NCBI GenBank assembly: GCA_034664125.1 | Contig: JAXDIG010000005.1 | Coordinates: 1 to 64,000 of the forward strand | Length of the DNA: 64,000 nucleotides | DNA from: JACVRW01 sp034664125 | GTDB lineage: Bacteria > Actinomycetota > Thermoleophilia > Solirubrobacterales > Thermoleophilaceae | Direction: 5' to 3' | Shown: positions 1 through 7,860 of the stretch, in pieces | How the letters are laid out: every line of letters starts with the position of its first letter | How positions within the stretch are numbered: position 1 is the first letter of the stretch | Position numbers and translations under genes: made by a program | Notes under the pieces: generated by a model | The model's database searches: none | What the model saw: the letters and a program-made list of their open reading frames with translations, nothing else | Told to the model about the DNA's origin: nothing

Positions 1-722
1 AGTTCCTCGCCGCTCGCTCCGCCGGCGACGCCCGCACGGCGCTGTCCGCGCTCGAGCTGGCCTGCGAGACGGTCGGCGAGGGAGGGGCGGTCACGCTGCG
101 CGTGGCCGAGGACGCGCTGCAGCGCAGCGCGATCCTGTACGACAAGGGCGGCGACCTCCACTACGACCTGATCTCGGCGTGGATCAAGTCGACGCGCGGA
201 TCGGACCCGGACGCCTCGCTCCTCTACCTGGCCGCCATGATCGAGGGCGGCGAGGACCCGCGCTTCATCGCGCGCCGGATGGTGTTCCTCGCCAGCGAGG
301 ACATCGGCAACGCCGACCCGCGGGCGCTCGAGGTGGCGGTGAACGTCGCGCACGCCGTGGAGCACGTCGGCATGCCCGAATGCGCGCTCAACCTCGCCCA
401 GGCCGCCGTGTACCTGGCGCTCGCGCCGAAGTCGCCCGCCTCCTACAAGGCTCTAGGGCGCGCCCGCGAGTGGGTGCGCGAGCACGGCACGCCCGAACCG
501 CCCGCCGCGCTGCGCAGCGCCGCCTATCCGGGCGCGAAGAAGCTCGGCCGGGGGCTCGACTACGACTACCCCCACGACCGCCCGGAGGGCGTCTCCGAGC
601 AGGAGCTGATGCCGGACGAGGCGATCGGCGAGCGCTTCCTCGAGCTGACCGAGCACGGGGACGAGCGCGAGCTGCGCGAGCGCTTCGAGCGCATTCGAAA
701 GGCGCGCGGCCGGAGCGACTAG
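1..722 (+). CDS. rarA: replication-associated recombination protein A, C-terminal part
   Basis: C-terminal part of the AAA+ factor RarA (MgsA), which acts at stalled replication forks; the ATPase core lies left of the window. The frame is open from base 3 with no start and begins in the GDARTALSALE segment that follows the AAA+ domain. It continues with blocks typical of the family's C-terminal oligomerisation region (AAMIEGGEDPRFIARRM, SEDIGNADPRAL, ALAPKSPASYKALGRA). It ends with TAG just before a palindromic repeat. Apart from the edge truncation nothing looks damaged. Confidence 0.9.
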   Translation, partial: FLAARSAGDARTALSALELACETVGEGGAVTLRVAEDALQRSAILYDKGGDLHYDLISAWIKSTRGSDPDASLLYLAAMIEGGEDPRFIARRMVFLASEDIGNADPRALEVAVNVAHAVEHVGMPECALNLAQAAVYLALAPKSPASYKALGRAREWVREHGTPEPPAALRSAAYPGAKKLGRGLDYDYPHDRPEGVSEQELMPDEAIGERFLELTEHGDERELRERFERIRKARGRSD

Positions 723-746
723 CCCGGCGGCGCCGGGGCGCCGGCC

Positions 747-859
747 AACGGCAGCAACCAAGGGTCGGCCCCGGCGCAGGGGGTGGGCCCCCAACGTCAG
801 ACATGACACCCGTTTCGGGGCCCACCCCCCGGTGCGGGCCGGCCTGGTTGCTGCTTTTT
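747..859. repeat. nested palindromic intergenic element, copy A
   Basis: This gap between rarA and the binding-protein gene is almost entirely one nested palindrome. The outer arms GCAGCAACCA (751-760) and TGGTTGCTGC (845-854) pair perfectly. Inner arms GGGGGTGGGCCCC (779-791) and GGGGCCCACCCCC (817-829) also pair perfectly. The loop contains AACGTCAGACAT. Copy B at 8833-8885 shares the inner arms and this loop motif. It sits downstream of rarA and downstream of the facing gene, so it could also end transcription from both sides, although there is no long T-run on the plus strand. Confidence 0.8.
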
Positions 860-867
860 CGAAACCC

Positions 868-2010
868 CTACGCCCCGAGCACTCGCTGGAACGCCGACTC
901 GACCTCGCGCTCCTCGTCCGGCTCGAGTGGGCGCAGGTCGGTGGAGCGGGCGAGCGTTTCGTGGCTGGGGAAGATCAGGTCGCTGCGCGCCAGCTTCGGG
1001 TCGCGCCGCTCGAGCAGCTCGCGCACGCCGTCGACCGGGCATACGTAGTTGACCCACTCGGTGATGTCGACCTGCACCTCGGGGCGGTAGACGAAGTCCA
1101 TGAACTTCTCGGCCGTGAACGCGTGCGGCGCGCCGACGGGGATCTGCATGTTGTCCGACCAGAGCAGGAACCCCTCCTCGGGCTGGACGAACTCGATGTT
1201 CGGGTTGTCCGCCTTGAGCTGGATGGCGTCGCCGGACCAGCCCAGGATCAGCCACGAGTCGCCCTTGGTGATGTCCTTCGTGTACTCGTTGCCGGTGAAG
1301 CCGCGCACCTGGCCCGAGCGCACCTCCTGCTCGCAGCGGTCGACCGCCTCCATCATGTCGTCGACGGTGGCCGCGGCCGGGTCCTTGCCGAGCGCCAGCA
1401 TCACCATCGGCACGGTGTCGGTCATCTCGCTGAGCAGCGTGACCTTGCCCTTGTAGTCCGGGTCGAACAGGTCCCCGATCGAGCGCGGCTCGCGCTTGAC
1501 CTTGTCCTTGCGGTAGATCAGCCCGGTCATGCCGGACTGCCAGGGCACCGTGAACTCGCGCTTGGGGTCGATCAGCGGGCGGCGCAGGCGCTGGATCAGG
1601 TTGGCCTCGACGTTCGGCAGCGCCGAGCGGTCCAGCTTCTGCACGTAGCCGAGCCGGATCATCCGCGCGGCCATGTAGTCGCTCACCACATGCAGGTCGC
1701 GGCCGCCGGAGTCGCCGCGGGAGTACTGCTGGCGCACCTTGCCGAAGAACTCCTGGTTGGCGCTGATCTCCTCGATGTAGCGGATCTTCGTGCCGTACTC
1801 GCGCTCGAACTCCTTGAGCGTGCCGTGGTCCTCGTCGATGTACAGCGGCCAGTTCGAGAAGGTCATCGACTTCGCGAACTTGCCCCTGGCGATCGGCTCG
1901 AGCTCGTCCGGCGACTGCCGCTGCCCAGCCGTCTCCGCGCCGCAGGCCGCCAGGTAGGCCGCGAAGGCGGCGGAGGCGCTGCGCTGCAGGACCCGCCTGC
2001 GGGTGAGCAT
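868..2010 (-). CDS. polyamine-type ABC transporter substrate-binding lipoprotein (PotD/PotF-like)
   Basis: Extracytoplasmic binding protein of the spermidine/putrescine class, about 380 residues. The chosen ATG gives an N-terminus with a twin-arginine stretch (TRRRVLQRS) followed by a hydrophobic segment and a lipobox ending in AAC, suggesting a Tat-exported lipoprotein. The frame stays open further upstream, but the 2010 start has a TACCGT hexamer exactly 7 nt before it. Family features include SNWPLYID near the mature N-terminus, typical of PotD-like proteins. No ABC permease or ATPase is nearby, so it is an orphan component. The divergent neighbour is an aldehyde dehydrogenase, which would fit polyamine breakdown, but the ligand is inferred only. 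Confidence 0.85.
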   Translation of the reverse strand: MLTRRRVLQRSASAAFAAYLAACGAETAGQRQSPDELEPIARGKFAKSMTFSNWPLYIDEDHGTLKEFEREYGTKIRYIEEISANQEFFGKVRQQYSRGDSGGRDLHVVSDYMAARMIRLGYVQKLDRSALPNVEANLIQRLRRPLIDPKREFTVPWQSGMTGLIYRKDKVKREPRSIGDLFDPDYKGKVTLLSEMTDTVPMVMLALGKDPAAATVDDMMEAVDRCEQEVRSGQVRGFTGNEYTKDITKGDSWLILGWSGDAIQLKADNPNIEFVQPEEGFLLWSDNMQIPVGAPHAFTAEKFMDFVYRPEVQVDITEWVNYVCPVDGVRELLERRDPKLARSDLIFPSHETLARSTDLRPLEPDEEREVESAFQRVLGA

Positions 2011-2017
2011 CGACGTC

Positions 2018-2023
2018 ACGGTA
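2018..2023 (-). promoter_or_regulatory. -10 element for a leaderless transcript (binding-protein gene)
   Basis: TACCGT read on the minus strand ends 7 nt before the ATG at 2010, the same spacing seen at ten other genes here. On the plus strand CACAAT (2037-2042) lies 8 nt before the aldehyde dehydrogenase ATG, so both divergent genes may be leaderless. Confidence 0.5.
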
Positions 2024-2050
2024 CCGCTGCGTGCTTCACAATCCCAGGCC

Positions 2051-3646
2051 ATGGAAGCCGCCGTTACGACGATCACGCCGGAGCTCGAGTCGTTCAGTCC
2101 GCTGGACGGCGCGCGACTCGGCGCGGTCGAGACGATCCGTCCCGACGCGGTCCAGTCGGTCGTGGACGACGTGGCGAGCGTCCAGCCGTTCTGGGCGCAG
2201 CTGCCGCTGTCCGACCGCGCCCGCTACATGCGCCGTGCGGGGCAGGCGATCATCGACCAGCTCGAGGAGCTCGCCGAGCTGCTCAGCCGGGAGCAGGGCA
2301 AGCCGATCAACGAGTCCTACGTGATGGAGCTGCTGCCCACGATCGACTCGCTGCGCTGGCTGGCCGAGGCGGGGCCGGGCATCCTCGAGGACGAGCGCGT
2401 GCCGCTGCCGGTCTTCATCAAGCAGAAGCGCGCCCGCTTCACGTTCGAGCCGCTCGGCGTGGTCGGCGTCATCGGGCCGTGGAACTACCCCTGGTCGATC
2501 CCCTTCGGCGAGGTGGCGATAGCGCTGATGGCCGGCAACGGCGTGGTGCTCAAACCGGCGTCGCTGACCCCCCTGATCGGGCAGCGCATCCAGGAGGTGT
2601 TCGAGCGCGCCGGCGTGCCGGAGGGACTGGTGCGAACGGTCCACGGCGGCGGCGCCGTGGGCCAGGCGCTGGTCGAGTCCAGCGCCACCAAGATCTTCTT
2701 CACCGGCTCGGTGGAGGTCGGCCGGCGGGTGGGCGAGGAGTGCGCGCGGCGCCTGAAGGGGTCCGTCCTCGAGCTGGGCGGCAAGGACCCGATGGTGGTG
2801 TGCGACGACGCCAACCTGCCCAACGCGATCTCGGGCTGCCTGTGGGGCGGCTTCGCCAACGCCGGGCAGACCTGCTCGGGCATCGAGCGCGTCTACGTGG
2901 TGCACGAGGTGGCCGACCGCTTCGTCGAGGGCGTGGTCGAGGGAGCGCGCGCCCTGCGCCTCGGCGACCCGCTCGACTACGAAACCGAGATCGGGCCGAT
3001 GGTGTCGCGCGAGCAGCTCGAGCTGGTGCGCGACCTGGTGGACGACGCCGTGGCAAACGGCGCGACCCTGCACTGCGGCGGCCCGGTCGACGTGCCGGAC
3101 CACCCGCGCGGCGACTTCTACGCGCCCGCCGTGCTGACCGGCGTGACGCACGACATGCGCATCATGCGCGAGGAGATCTTTGGGCCGGTGGTGCCGATCG
3201 TGACCGTCGACTCCGAGGACGAGGCGATCGCCCTCGCGAACGACTCGGAGTTCGGCCTGGGCGCGTCGGTCTGGACGATGAACCGCGCCAAGGGCGAGCG
3301 CATCGCCGAGCGCATCCAGTCCGGCATGGTCTGGATCAACGACCACATGTTCAGCCACGGCGCCTGCTCGTGCTCGTGGGGAGGCGTGAAGGAGTCCGGC
3401 CTCGGGCGCTCGCACTCCAAGTTCGGCCTCTGGGAGTGCGTGAACATCAAGCTCGTCACCTGGGAGCCGTCGCGCACGCGCGACTTCTGGTGGCACCCCT
3501 ACGACGACTCGCTGGGCAAGGCGATGAGCGCCTCGGCGCGCCTGCTCTACGGCCGCGACGCCGACAAGCCGGCCGCGCTGCGGCGCGGGCTGTTCCCGCT
3601 CCTCAAGGTGGGCGGGAAGACGCTGCGCGACGTGTTCAAGCGCTAG
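2051..3646 (+). CDS. aldehyde dehydrogenase family protein
   Basis: NAD(P)-dependent aldehyde dehydrogenase of 531 residues, oxidising an aldehyde to the acid in the cytoplasm. Visible motifs in order are the GPWNYPW block (about residue 142), the FTGS cofactor loop (about 217), ELGGK with the general-base Glu241, and GQTCSG with the nucleophile Cys275. All are intact. The ATG at 2051 was chosen over an in-frame ATG at 2003, which would overlap the divergent gene. The C-terminus runs about 50 residues past the usual end of the fold. It lies between a polyamine-type binding protein and an NCS1 permease, so an amino-aldehyde is a reasonable but unproven substrate. Confidence 0.9.
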   Translation: MEAAVTTITPELESFSPLDGARLGAVETIRPDAVQSVVDDVASVQPFWAQLPLSDRARYMRRAGQAIIDQLEELAELLSREQGKPINESYVMELLPTIDSLRWLAEAGPGILEDERVPLPVFIKQKRARFTFEPLGVVGVIGPWNYPWSIPFGEVAIALMAGNGVVLKPASLTPLIGQRIQEVFERAGVPEGLVRTVHGGGAVGQALVESSATKIFFTGSVEVGRRVGEECARRLKGSVLELGGKDPMVVCDDANLPNAISGCLWGGFANAGQTCSGIERVYVVHEVADRFVEGVVEGARALRLGDPLDYETEIGPMVSREQLELVRDLVDDAVANGATLHCGGPVDVPDHPRGDFYAPAVLTGVTHDMRIMREEIFGPVVPIVTVDSEDEAIALANDSEFGLGASVWTMNRAKGERIAERIQSGMVWINDHMFSHGACSCSWGGVKESGLGRSHSKFGLWECVNIKLVTWEPSRTRDFWWHPYDDSLGKAMSASARLLYGRDADKPAALRRGLFPLLKVGGKTLRDVFKR

Positions 3647-3661
3647 ACGGCCGCGGCACGA

Positions 3662-3697
3662 GTCGGATGCTTGACCGCGGTCGGATGCTTGACCGCG
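3662..3697. repeat. 18-bp perfect tandem duplication carrying the -35 box
   Basis: GTCGGATGCTTGACCGCG occurs twice head to tail (3662-3679 and 3680-3697). Each copy contains TTGACC, and the second copy supplies the -35 box of the permease promoter. The duplication therefore doubles the -35 box and any activator site it holds. Confidence 0.9.
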
Positions 3698-3717
3698 CTG
3701 CGCGGAGCGCATACGAT
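3689..3717 (+). promoter_or_regulatory. sigma-70-type promoter of the permease-regulator operon
   Basis: TTGACC (3689-3694) and TACGAT (3712-3717) are separated by exactly 17 bp, close to the housekeeping consensus. The predicted start of transcription falls at about 3724, immediately before the palindrome at 3726. A leader of about 50 nt with GAAGGGG (3764-3770) precedes the permease ATG at 3777. Confidence 0.75.
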
Positions 3718-3725
3718 CGCGCTCC

Positions 3726-3741
3726 GCCAAAACGCTTTGGC
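3726..3741. promoter_or_regulatory. LacI-family operator
   Basis: GCCAAAACGCTTTGGC is a 16-bp palindrome (6 of 7 half-site positions matched) around a central CG, the usual form of LacI/PurR/CcpA-type operators. It covers the predicted transcription start. A LacI-family gene is the second gene of the same operon, so autorepression of the permease operon is the simplest reading. Confidence 0.75.
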
Positions 3742-3776
3742 ACCATGCAACCGGGCTGTAGAGCGAAGGGGCACAT

Positions 3777-5363
3777 ATGGAAGCAGCGTCAGGTCCGCAG
3801 ACGGGTCCGGCCGGAACCATCCAGCCCGGCCCGCCGCCGCCGATCACGGAGGTCGAGCGCCAGGGCATCGAGCCGATCCCGCCCGAGGAGCGGACCGCCA
3901 CGCCGACCGACCTGTTCCGCGTCAGCTTCGGCGGCGCCAACACGTTCGCCACGGTCGTACTCGGCGCCTTCCCGATCCTGCTGTTCGGCCTGTCCTTCTG
4001 GGAGGGATTGCTCGCCGCCGTGCTGGGAGTCGTCGTGGGCGGCGCGATCCTCGCCCCGATGGCGCTGTTCGGCCCCGCCAACGGGACCAACAACGCCGTT
4101 TCGAGCGGCGCCCACTTCGGCGTGGTCGGCCGCATCGTCGGCTCCTTCCTGTCGCTCCTGACCGCCATCACGTTCTTCGCGATCTCGATCTTCACGAGCG
4201 GCGACATCCTGGTCGGGGCCCTCGATCGCCTGTTCGGCACCGGTCAGTCGGACGCTCTCGTCGCCGTGGCCTACGGCCTGTTCGGCGTGGCCATCCTCGC
4301 GATCTGCCTCTACGGCTTCCGTTTCATGCTTGCCGTCAACAAGGTCGCCGTCGTCACCGCGACCGCCCTCTACCTGCTCGGCGCGGCGGCCTTCGCGGGC
4401 GACTTCGACCCCGGCGTGGCGGGCGCCCGCCCCGAGTTCCTCCCCGCGTTCATCGGATCGACCCTGCTCGTGATGGCCAACCCGCTCTCGTTCGGCGCCT
4501 TCCTGGGCGACTGGGCGCGCTACATCCCCTCGACCGCGCGGCGCTCGCGCCTGATGCTGGCCGCGTTCGGAGCGCAGTTCGCCACCCTGATCCCGTTCGT
4601 GTTCGGTCTGGCGACCGCGACGATCATCGTGGCCCAGGCTCCCGAGGCGGCGGCCTCCGCCAACTACGCGGCCGGGCTCGTGCAGATCACACCCGACTGG
4701 TTCTTGCTGCCGGTCTGCGTCATCGCGGTCATCGGGGGGCTGTCCACCGGCACCACCTCCCTCTACGGGACCGGACTCGACTTCTCGTCGGTGTTCCCGT
4801 TCCTGAGCCGCTTCCAGTCGACGCTGCTGGTCGGCACGCTCTCGATCGCGATCGTCTTCATCGCGCGCTTCGCCGCCGACTTCGTGACGGCGATCGTCAC
4901 GTTCGCGACGCTGATCATCGTCTGCACCACGCCGTGGGTGGTGATCATGACCATCGGCTTCATCACCCGGCGCGGGTGGTACCGCTCCGACGACCTGCAG
5001 GTGTTCAACCGCAGCCAGCGCGGCGGGGCGTACTGGTTCACGCGCGGCGTGAACTACAGGGCGATGGCGGCGTGGATCCCGGCGGCCATCGTGGGCGTGC
5101 TGTTCGTGAACATCCCAGAGCAGTTCGAGGGCGGCCTGCGCCACACGTTCGGCGGCTCGCTCGAGGGGGTGGACGTGAGCCTCGCGGTCGTGATCGTGCT
5201 CGCGGCCGTGCTCTTTGTCCTGTTCGAGCTGCTCTTCCCGGAGCCGCGAGAGGTCTACGGCCCGGACGGCCCGCGGCTGTTCCGCGCCACCGACGCGCGG
5301 CAAGTGCCGCCGATCCAAGACCGGCGCGGCGACAGGGCGATCGGTGCCACCCAACATCCGTGA
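3777..5363 (+). CDS. NCS1-type purine/cytosine (nucleobase) permease
   Basis: Polytopic membrane transporter of 528 residues in the nucleobase:cation symporter-1 group (cytosine, purine, allantoin or thiamine permeases). After a soluble N-terminus of about 45 residues comes FGGANTFATVVLGAFPILLF in the first membrane segment, then GPANGTNNAVSSGAHFGVVG, both placed as in CodB-like proteins. About twelve hydrophobic segments follow. The substrate cannot be told from sequence. The gene overlaps the LacI-type regulator by 20 nt, and promoter plus operator lie directly upstream, so uptake is probably induced by its own substrate or a derivative. Confidence 0.85.
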   Translation: MEAASGPQTGPAGTIQPGPPPPITEVERQGIEPIPPEERTATPTDLFRVSFGGANTFATVVLGAFPILLFGLSFWEGLLAAVLGVVVGGAILAPMALFGPANGTNNAVSSGAHFGVVGRIVGSFLSLLTAITFFAISIFTSGDILVGALDRLFGTGQSDALVAVAYGLFGVAILAICLYGFRFMLAVNKVAVVTATALYLLGAAAFAGDFDPGVAGARPEFLPAFIGSTLLVMANPLSFGAFLGDWARYIPSTARRSRLMLAAFGAQFATLIPFVFGLATATIIVAQAPEAAASANYAAGLVQITPDWFLLPVCVIAVIGGLSTGTTSLYGTGLDFSSVFPFLSRFQSTLLVGTLSIAIVFIARFAADFVTAIVTFATLIIVCTTPWVVIMTIGFITRRGWYRSDDLQVFNRSQRGGAYWFTRGVNYRAMAAWIPAAIVGVLFVNIPEQFEGGLRHTFGGSLEGVDVSLAVVIVLAAVLFVLFELLFPEPREVYGPDGPRLFRATDARQVPPIQDRRGDRAIGATQHP

Positions 5364-6357
5364 CGTAGCCCGAGCCGCAAGCGTCTCCATCACCACGGTT
5401 TCGCACGCCCTCAACGGCAAGGGACGGGTGAGCGAGGAGACACGGCAGCGCGTGCTGCGCGCCGCCGACGAGCTCGGCTACACCGCGAACGTGCATGCGC
5501 GCGGGCTGGTGACCGGCCGGGCGCTCACGCTGGCGGTCCAGATCTCCGGGTTTGGCCGGCAAACGTTCGTGCCGGGCTCGGCCTACTTCACGGAGCTCCT
5601 CAACGGCGCGTACGCCATGGCGCTGGACCTCGGCTATGTGCTGGTGCTGATCCCGAGCGCCGCGGAGGCCGATCTGAACCGCATGCCCGCCGACGGCGCG
5701 CTGGTCGTCGATCCCACGGGCCACGAGGCGCTCATGGAGTTGATGCGCGCAAGCGGAGCGCCCGTGGTCACCACCGGCCGCGTGCCGAGCAACGAGCAGC
5801 TGAGCGACGGTTGGGTCGACAACGACCACCCCGCCGCGGCGCACGCGGCGCTCGAGCACCTGCGCCAGCGCGGCTACGTCCGCCCGGCGCTGCTCACGAC
5901 GGCGCGGGAGCTGTCCTACTCGCTCGACGCCCAGGAGGCGTATGCGCGGTGGGCCGGGGAGCGCGGCCAGGAGCCGATCGTGGGCACGATCGAAGGCGAG
6001 CTGGACGTGGACGAGGCCGCGGAGGTCACCGCGAGCCTGCTCCGGCGCGAGCCGGCCCCCGACGCGCTGTACTCGACCAACGACGCCGCCGCCCTCGGCG
6101 CGCTGCGGGCCGTACGCGCGGCCGGCCTGAGCGTGCCGGGCGACGTCGGCATCGTGGGCGAGATGGACACCGAGGCGCTGCGCCTGGCGGATCCGCCGCT
6201 CACCGCCATCGACGTGATGCCGGCGCAGCTCGGCCGCGAGGCGGTCGGCCTGCTGGTGGGGCTCGTCGAGGGCGACGACGTGGCGCGGCGGCGCATCGTC
6301 GTCGAAACGGAGCTGATTCCGCGCACGTCGAGCGCCGGCCCTGCCACGCCCGCCTAA
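5344..6357 (+). CDS. LacI-family transcriptional regulator
   Basis: DNA-binding repressor of 337 residues. The GTG at 5344 places the helix-turn-helix at the very N-terminus (IRDVARAASVSITTVSHALN, then RVSEETRQRVLRAADELGY), as in LacI proteins, followed by a hinge and a periplasmic-binding-protein-like effector domain (VDNDHPAAAHAALEHL, YSTNDAAALGALRAV). Longer in-frame starts would add an unrelated tail read from the permease gene. It overlaps the permease by 20 nt. The palindrome at 3726-3741 is its most likely operator. The effector is unknown, presumably the transported nucleobase or a linked metabolite. Confidence 0.9.
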   Translation: MPPNIRDVARAASVSITTVSHALNGKGRVSEETRQRVLRAADELGYTANVHARGLVTGRALTLAVQISGFGRQTFVPGSAYFTELLNGAYAMALDLGYVLVLIPSAAEADLNRMPADGALVVDPTGHEALMELMRASGAPVVTTGRVPSNEQLSDGWVDNDHPAAAHAALEHLRQRGYVRPALLTTARELSYSLDAQEAYARWAGERGQEPIVGTIEGELDVDEAAEVTASLLRREPAPDALYSTNDAAALGALRAVRAAGLSVPGDVGIVGEMDTEALRLADPPLTAIDVMPAQLGREAVGLLVGLVEGDDVARRRIVVETELIPRTSSAGPATPA

Positions 6358-6404
6358 GGGGTCATCGGAGGCGAACTGCCGATGTAAGGGGGCCGCCTTA
6401 GCCG

Positions 6405-6410
6405 TAACTT
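6405..6410 (+). promoter_or_regulatory. -10 element for a leaderless transcript (small protein gene)
   Basis: TAACTT lies 7 nt before the ATG at 6418. Confidence 0.45.
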
Positions 6411-6417
6411 TGATCCC

Positions 6418-6576
6418 ATGACCGGACCCCTCACACAAGCGGCCGCAACCGAGCATCTGCACGATCTGCGCGCGGCCGCCGGGAACCGCGGCCCCAGGTC
6501 GCGGAAGCAGCGTCCGCGGCGCCGCAGGCCGGCGTTCGCGGGGCTGCGCCGCCCGCGCCGTGCCCTCGCCGCCTGA
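6418..6576 (+). CDS. small basic protein, unknown function
   Basis: A 52-residue frame starting MTGPLTQAAATEHLHDLRAA and ending in an Arg/Pro-rich tail. It sits in the 300-nt gap between the LacI regulator and the precorrin-2 dehydrogenase gene. I know no function. The EHLHDLR segment with a basic tail resembles short hypothetical proteins common in actinobacteria. The TAACTT hexamer 7 nt upstream of the start supports expression. The high Arg content could also be chance in GC-rich DNA. The rest of the gap (6577-6646) shows only GC-rich inverted sequence. Confidence 0.45.
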   Translation: MTGPLTQAAATEHLHDLRAAAGNRGPRSRKQRPRRRRPAFAGLRRPRRALAA

Positions 6577-6646
6577 AGCGCCTCTTCCCTCCGGCGCCAG
6601 GCGGCGGGGGCACCCCCGGCGCCGCGGCGACACGGCCCGGGGTGCC

Positions 6647-6652
6647 TAGACT
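6647..6652 (+). promoter_or_regulatory. -10 element for a leaderless transcript (precorrin-2 dehydrogenase)
   Basis: TAGACT lies 7 nt before the ATG at 6660 and is the main reason for choosing that start over the internal ATG at 6741. Confidence 0.5.
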
Positions 6653-6659
6653 GTTCCGC

Positions 6660-7400
6660 ATGCCCGCGCAGGCCTACGCCGGCAAGGAATGTGTCTGTCA
6701 GCTCCGCAAGGGGATCTGCGACCAGTCCTGCGTACAGGGGATGCTGGACACGCCCTTCTACATCGCCTGCCTGCGCCTCAGCGGCCGTCGCTGCGTGGTC
6801 GTGGGTGGAGGCGAGGTCGGGCTCGAGAAGGTCGAGGGCCTGCTCGCCTGCGACGGCGAGGTGACGCTGATCGCTCCCGACGCGATCGAGCCGCTCGAGC
6901 AGCTGGCGCGCGAGGGCTCCATCCGCTGGGAGCGCCGCGGATACGGCGGCGCCGCCGACCTCGAGGGCGTGTTCATGGTGATCGCCGCCACCGACGACAC
7001 CGACGTGAACATCGCGGTGTTCGAGGACGCCGAGCGGCGCGCGATGCTGGTCAACGTCGTGGACGTGCCGCCGCTCTGCAACTTCATCCTGCCGGCGGTC
7101 ATCCGCACCGGGCCGCTGGCGATCGCGATCTCCACCGCCGGTGCCTCGCCGGCGCTCGCCAAGCGCATCCGCGACGAGATCGCCGACGAGTATGGCGAGC
7201 CCTACGCGCGCCTGGCCGTGCTGCTCAACGAGGTGCGCGGCTGGGCCAAGGCCACGCTGCCGACCTACCAGGACCGCAAGGCCTTCTTCGAGTCGGTCGT
7301 GAACGGCGAGCCGGATCCGGTCGAGCTGCTCCGGCACGGCGACGAGCCTGCGGTCCGCGACCTGATCGCCGCGGCGCGGCAGTCCCACCAGCCTGTCTGA
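6660..7400 (+). CDS. precorrin-2 dehydrogenase / sirohydrochlorin ferrochelatase-type protein (CysG N-terminal half)
   Basis: NAD-dependent oxidation of precorrin-2 to sirohydrochlorin on the sirohaem branch of tetrapyrrole synthesis. The Rossmann start RRCVVVGGGEVGLEKVEGLL, the TDDTDVN segment, the VNVVDVPPLCNFILPAV block and ISTAGASPALAKRIRDEI are hallmarks of the Met8/CysG N-terminal family. The enzyme body begins at about residue 28; the first 27 residues form an unusual tail with four cysteines (ECVCQLRKGICDQSC). The uroporphyrinogen methyltransferase that makes its substrate is the separate cobA-hemD gene at 28163. It overlaps the extended moaC by 8 nt. Confidence 0.85.
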   Translation: MPAQAYAGKECVCQLRKGICDQSCVQGMLDTPFYIACLRLSGRRCVVVGGGEVGLEKVEGLLACDGEVTLIAPDAIEPLEQLAREGSIRWERRGYGGAADLEGVFMVIAATDDTDVNIAVFEDAERRAMLVNVVDVPPLCNFILPAVIRTGPLAIAISTAGASPALAKRIRDEIADEYGEPYARLAVLLNEVRGWAKATLPTYQDRKAFFESVVNGEPDPVELLRHGDEPAVRDLIAAARQSHQPV

Positions 7401-7860
7401 CGAGCTGACACACCTCGACGAGGCCGGGCGAGCCCGGATGGTCGACGTGGGCGGCAAGCCCGTGACCGACCGCCGCGCGCGGGCGCGGGCGACCGTGCGG
7501 ATGTCCGCCGAGACGGCCGCCGCGGTGGCTCGCGGCGACGCGCCCAAGGGCGACGTGATCGGCACCGCCCGGATCGCCGGCATCCAGGCGGCCAAGCGCA
7601 CCGCCGAGCTGATCCCGCTCTGCCACCCGCTCGCACTCTCGTTCGTGGGCGTGGAGGCCGAGGTGCGCGAAACCGAGGTCGTGCTGACCGCCGAGGCGCG
7701 CACGAGCGGGCAGACGGGCGTCGAGATGGAGGCGATGACCGCGGCCGCCGTGGCGGCGCTGACGGTCTACGACATGGTCAAGGGCCTGGAGCGCGGGGTG
7801 GAGATCGCGGAGGTCGTGCTGCTCGAGAAGTCGGGCGGCCGCCACGACTGGCGCCGATGA
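7393..7860 (+). CDS. moaC: cyclic pyranopterin monophosphate synthase
   Basis: Second step of molybdenum cofactor synthesis. The first ATG (7438) would begin at MVDVGGKP, but the conserved N-terminus of MoaC lies before it: the codons from 7393 read L-SDELTHLDEAGRAR and then MVDV, as in known MoaC proteins. The first codon of that stretch is CTG, so I infer a CTG start overlapping the previous stop by 8 nt. Other family blocks are ELIPLCHPLALSFV and TGVEMEAMTAAAVAALTVYDM with the active-site region intact. The stop overlaps mog as ATGA. Length 155 residues is normal. Confidence 0.9.
   Translation: MSDELTHLDEAGRARMVDVGGKPVTDRRARARATVRMSAETAAAVARGDAPKGDVIGTARIAGIQAAKRTAELIPLCHPLALSFVGVEAEVRETEVVLTAEARTSGQTGVEMEAMTAAAVAALTVYDMVKGLERGVEIAEVVLLEKSGGRHDWRR

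Noticed and set aside
832..4161. Very long plus-strand frame of over 1100 codons
   Set aside because: It runs antisense to the binding-protein gene and in a wrong frame through the aldehyde dehydrogenase; composition is typical of a shadow frame.
6741..7400. Precorrin-2 dehydrogenase starting at the internal ATG 6741
   Set aside because: This gives a normal-length enzyme and remains possible, but the promoter-like TAGACT at the right distance favours 6660.
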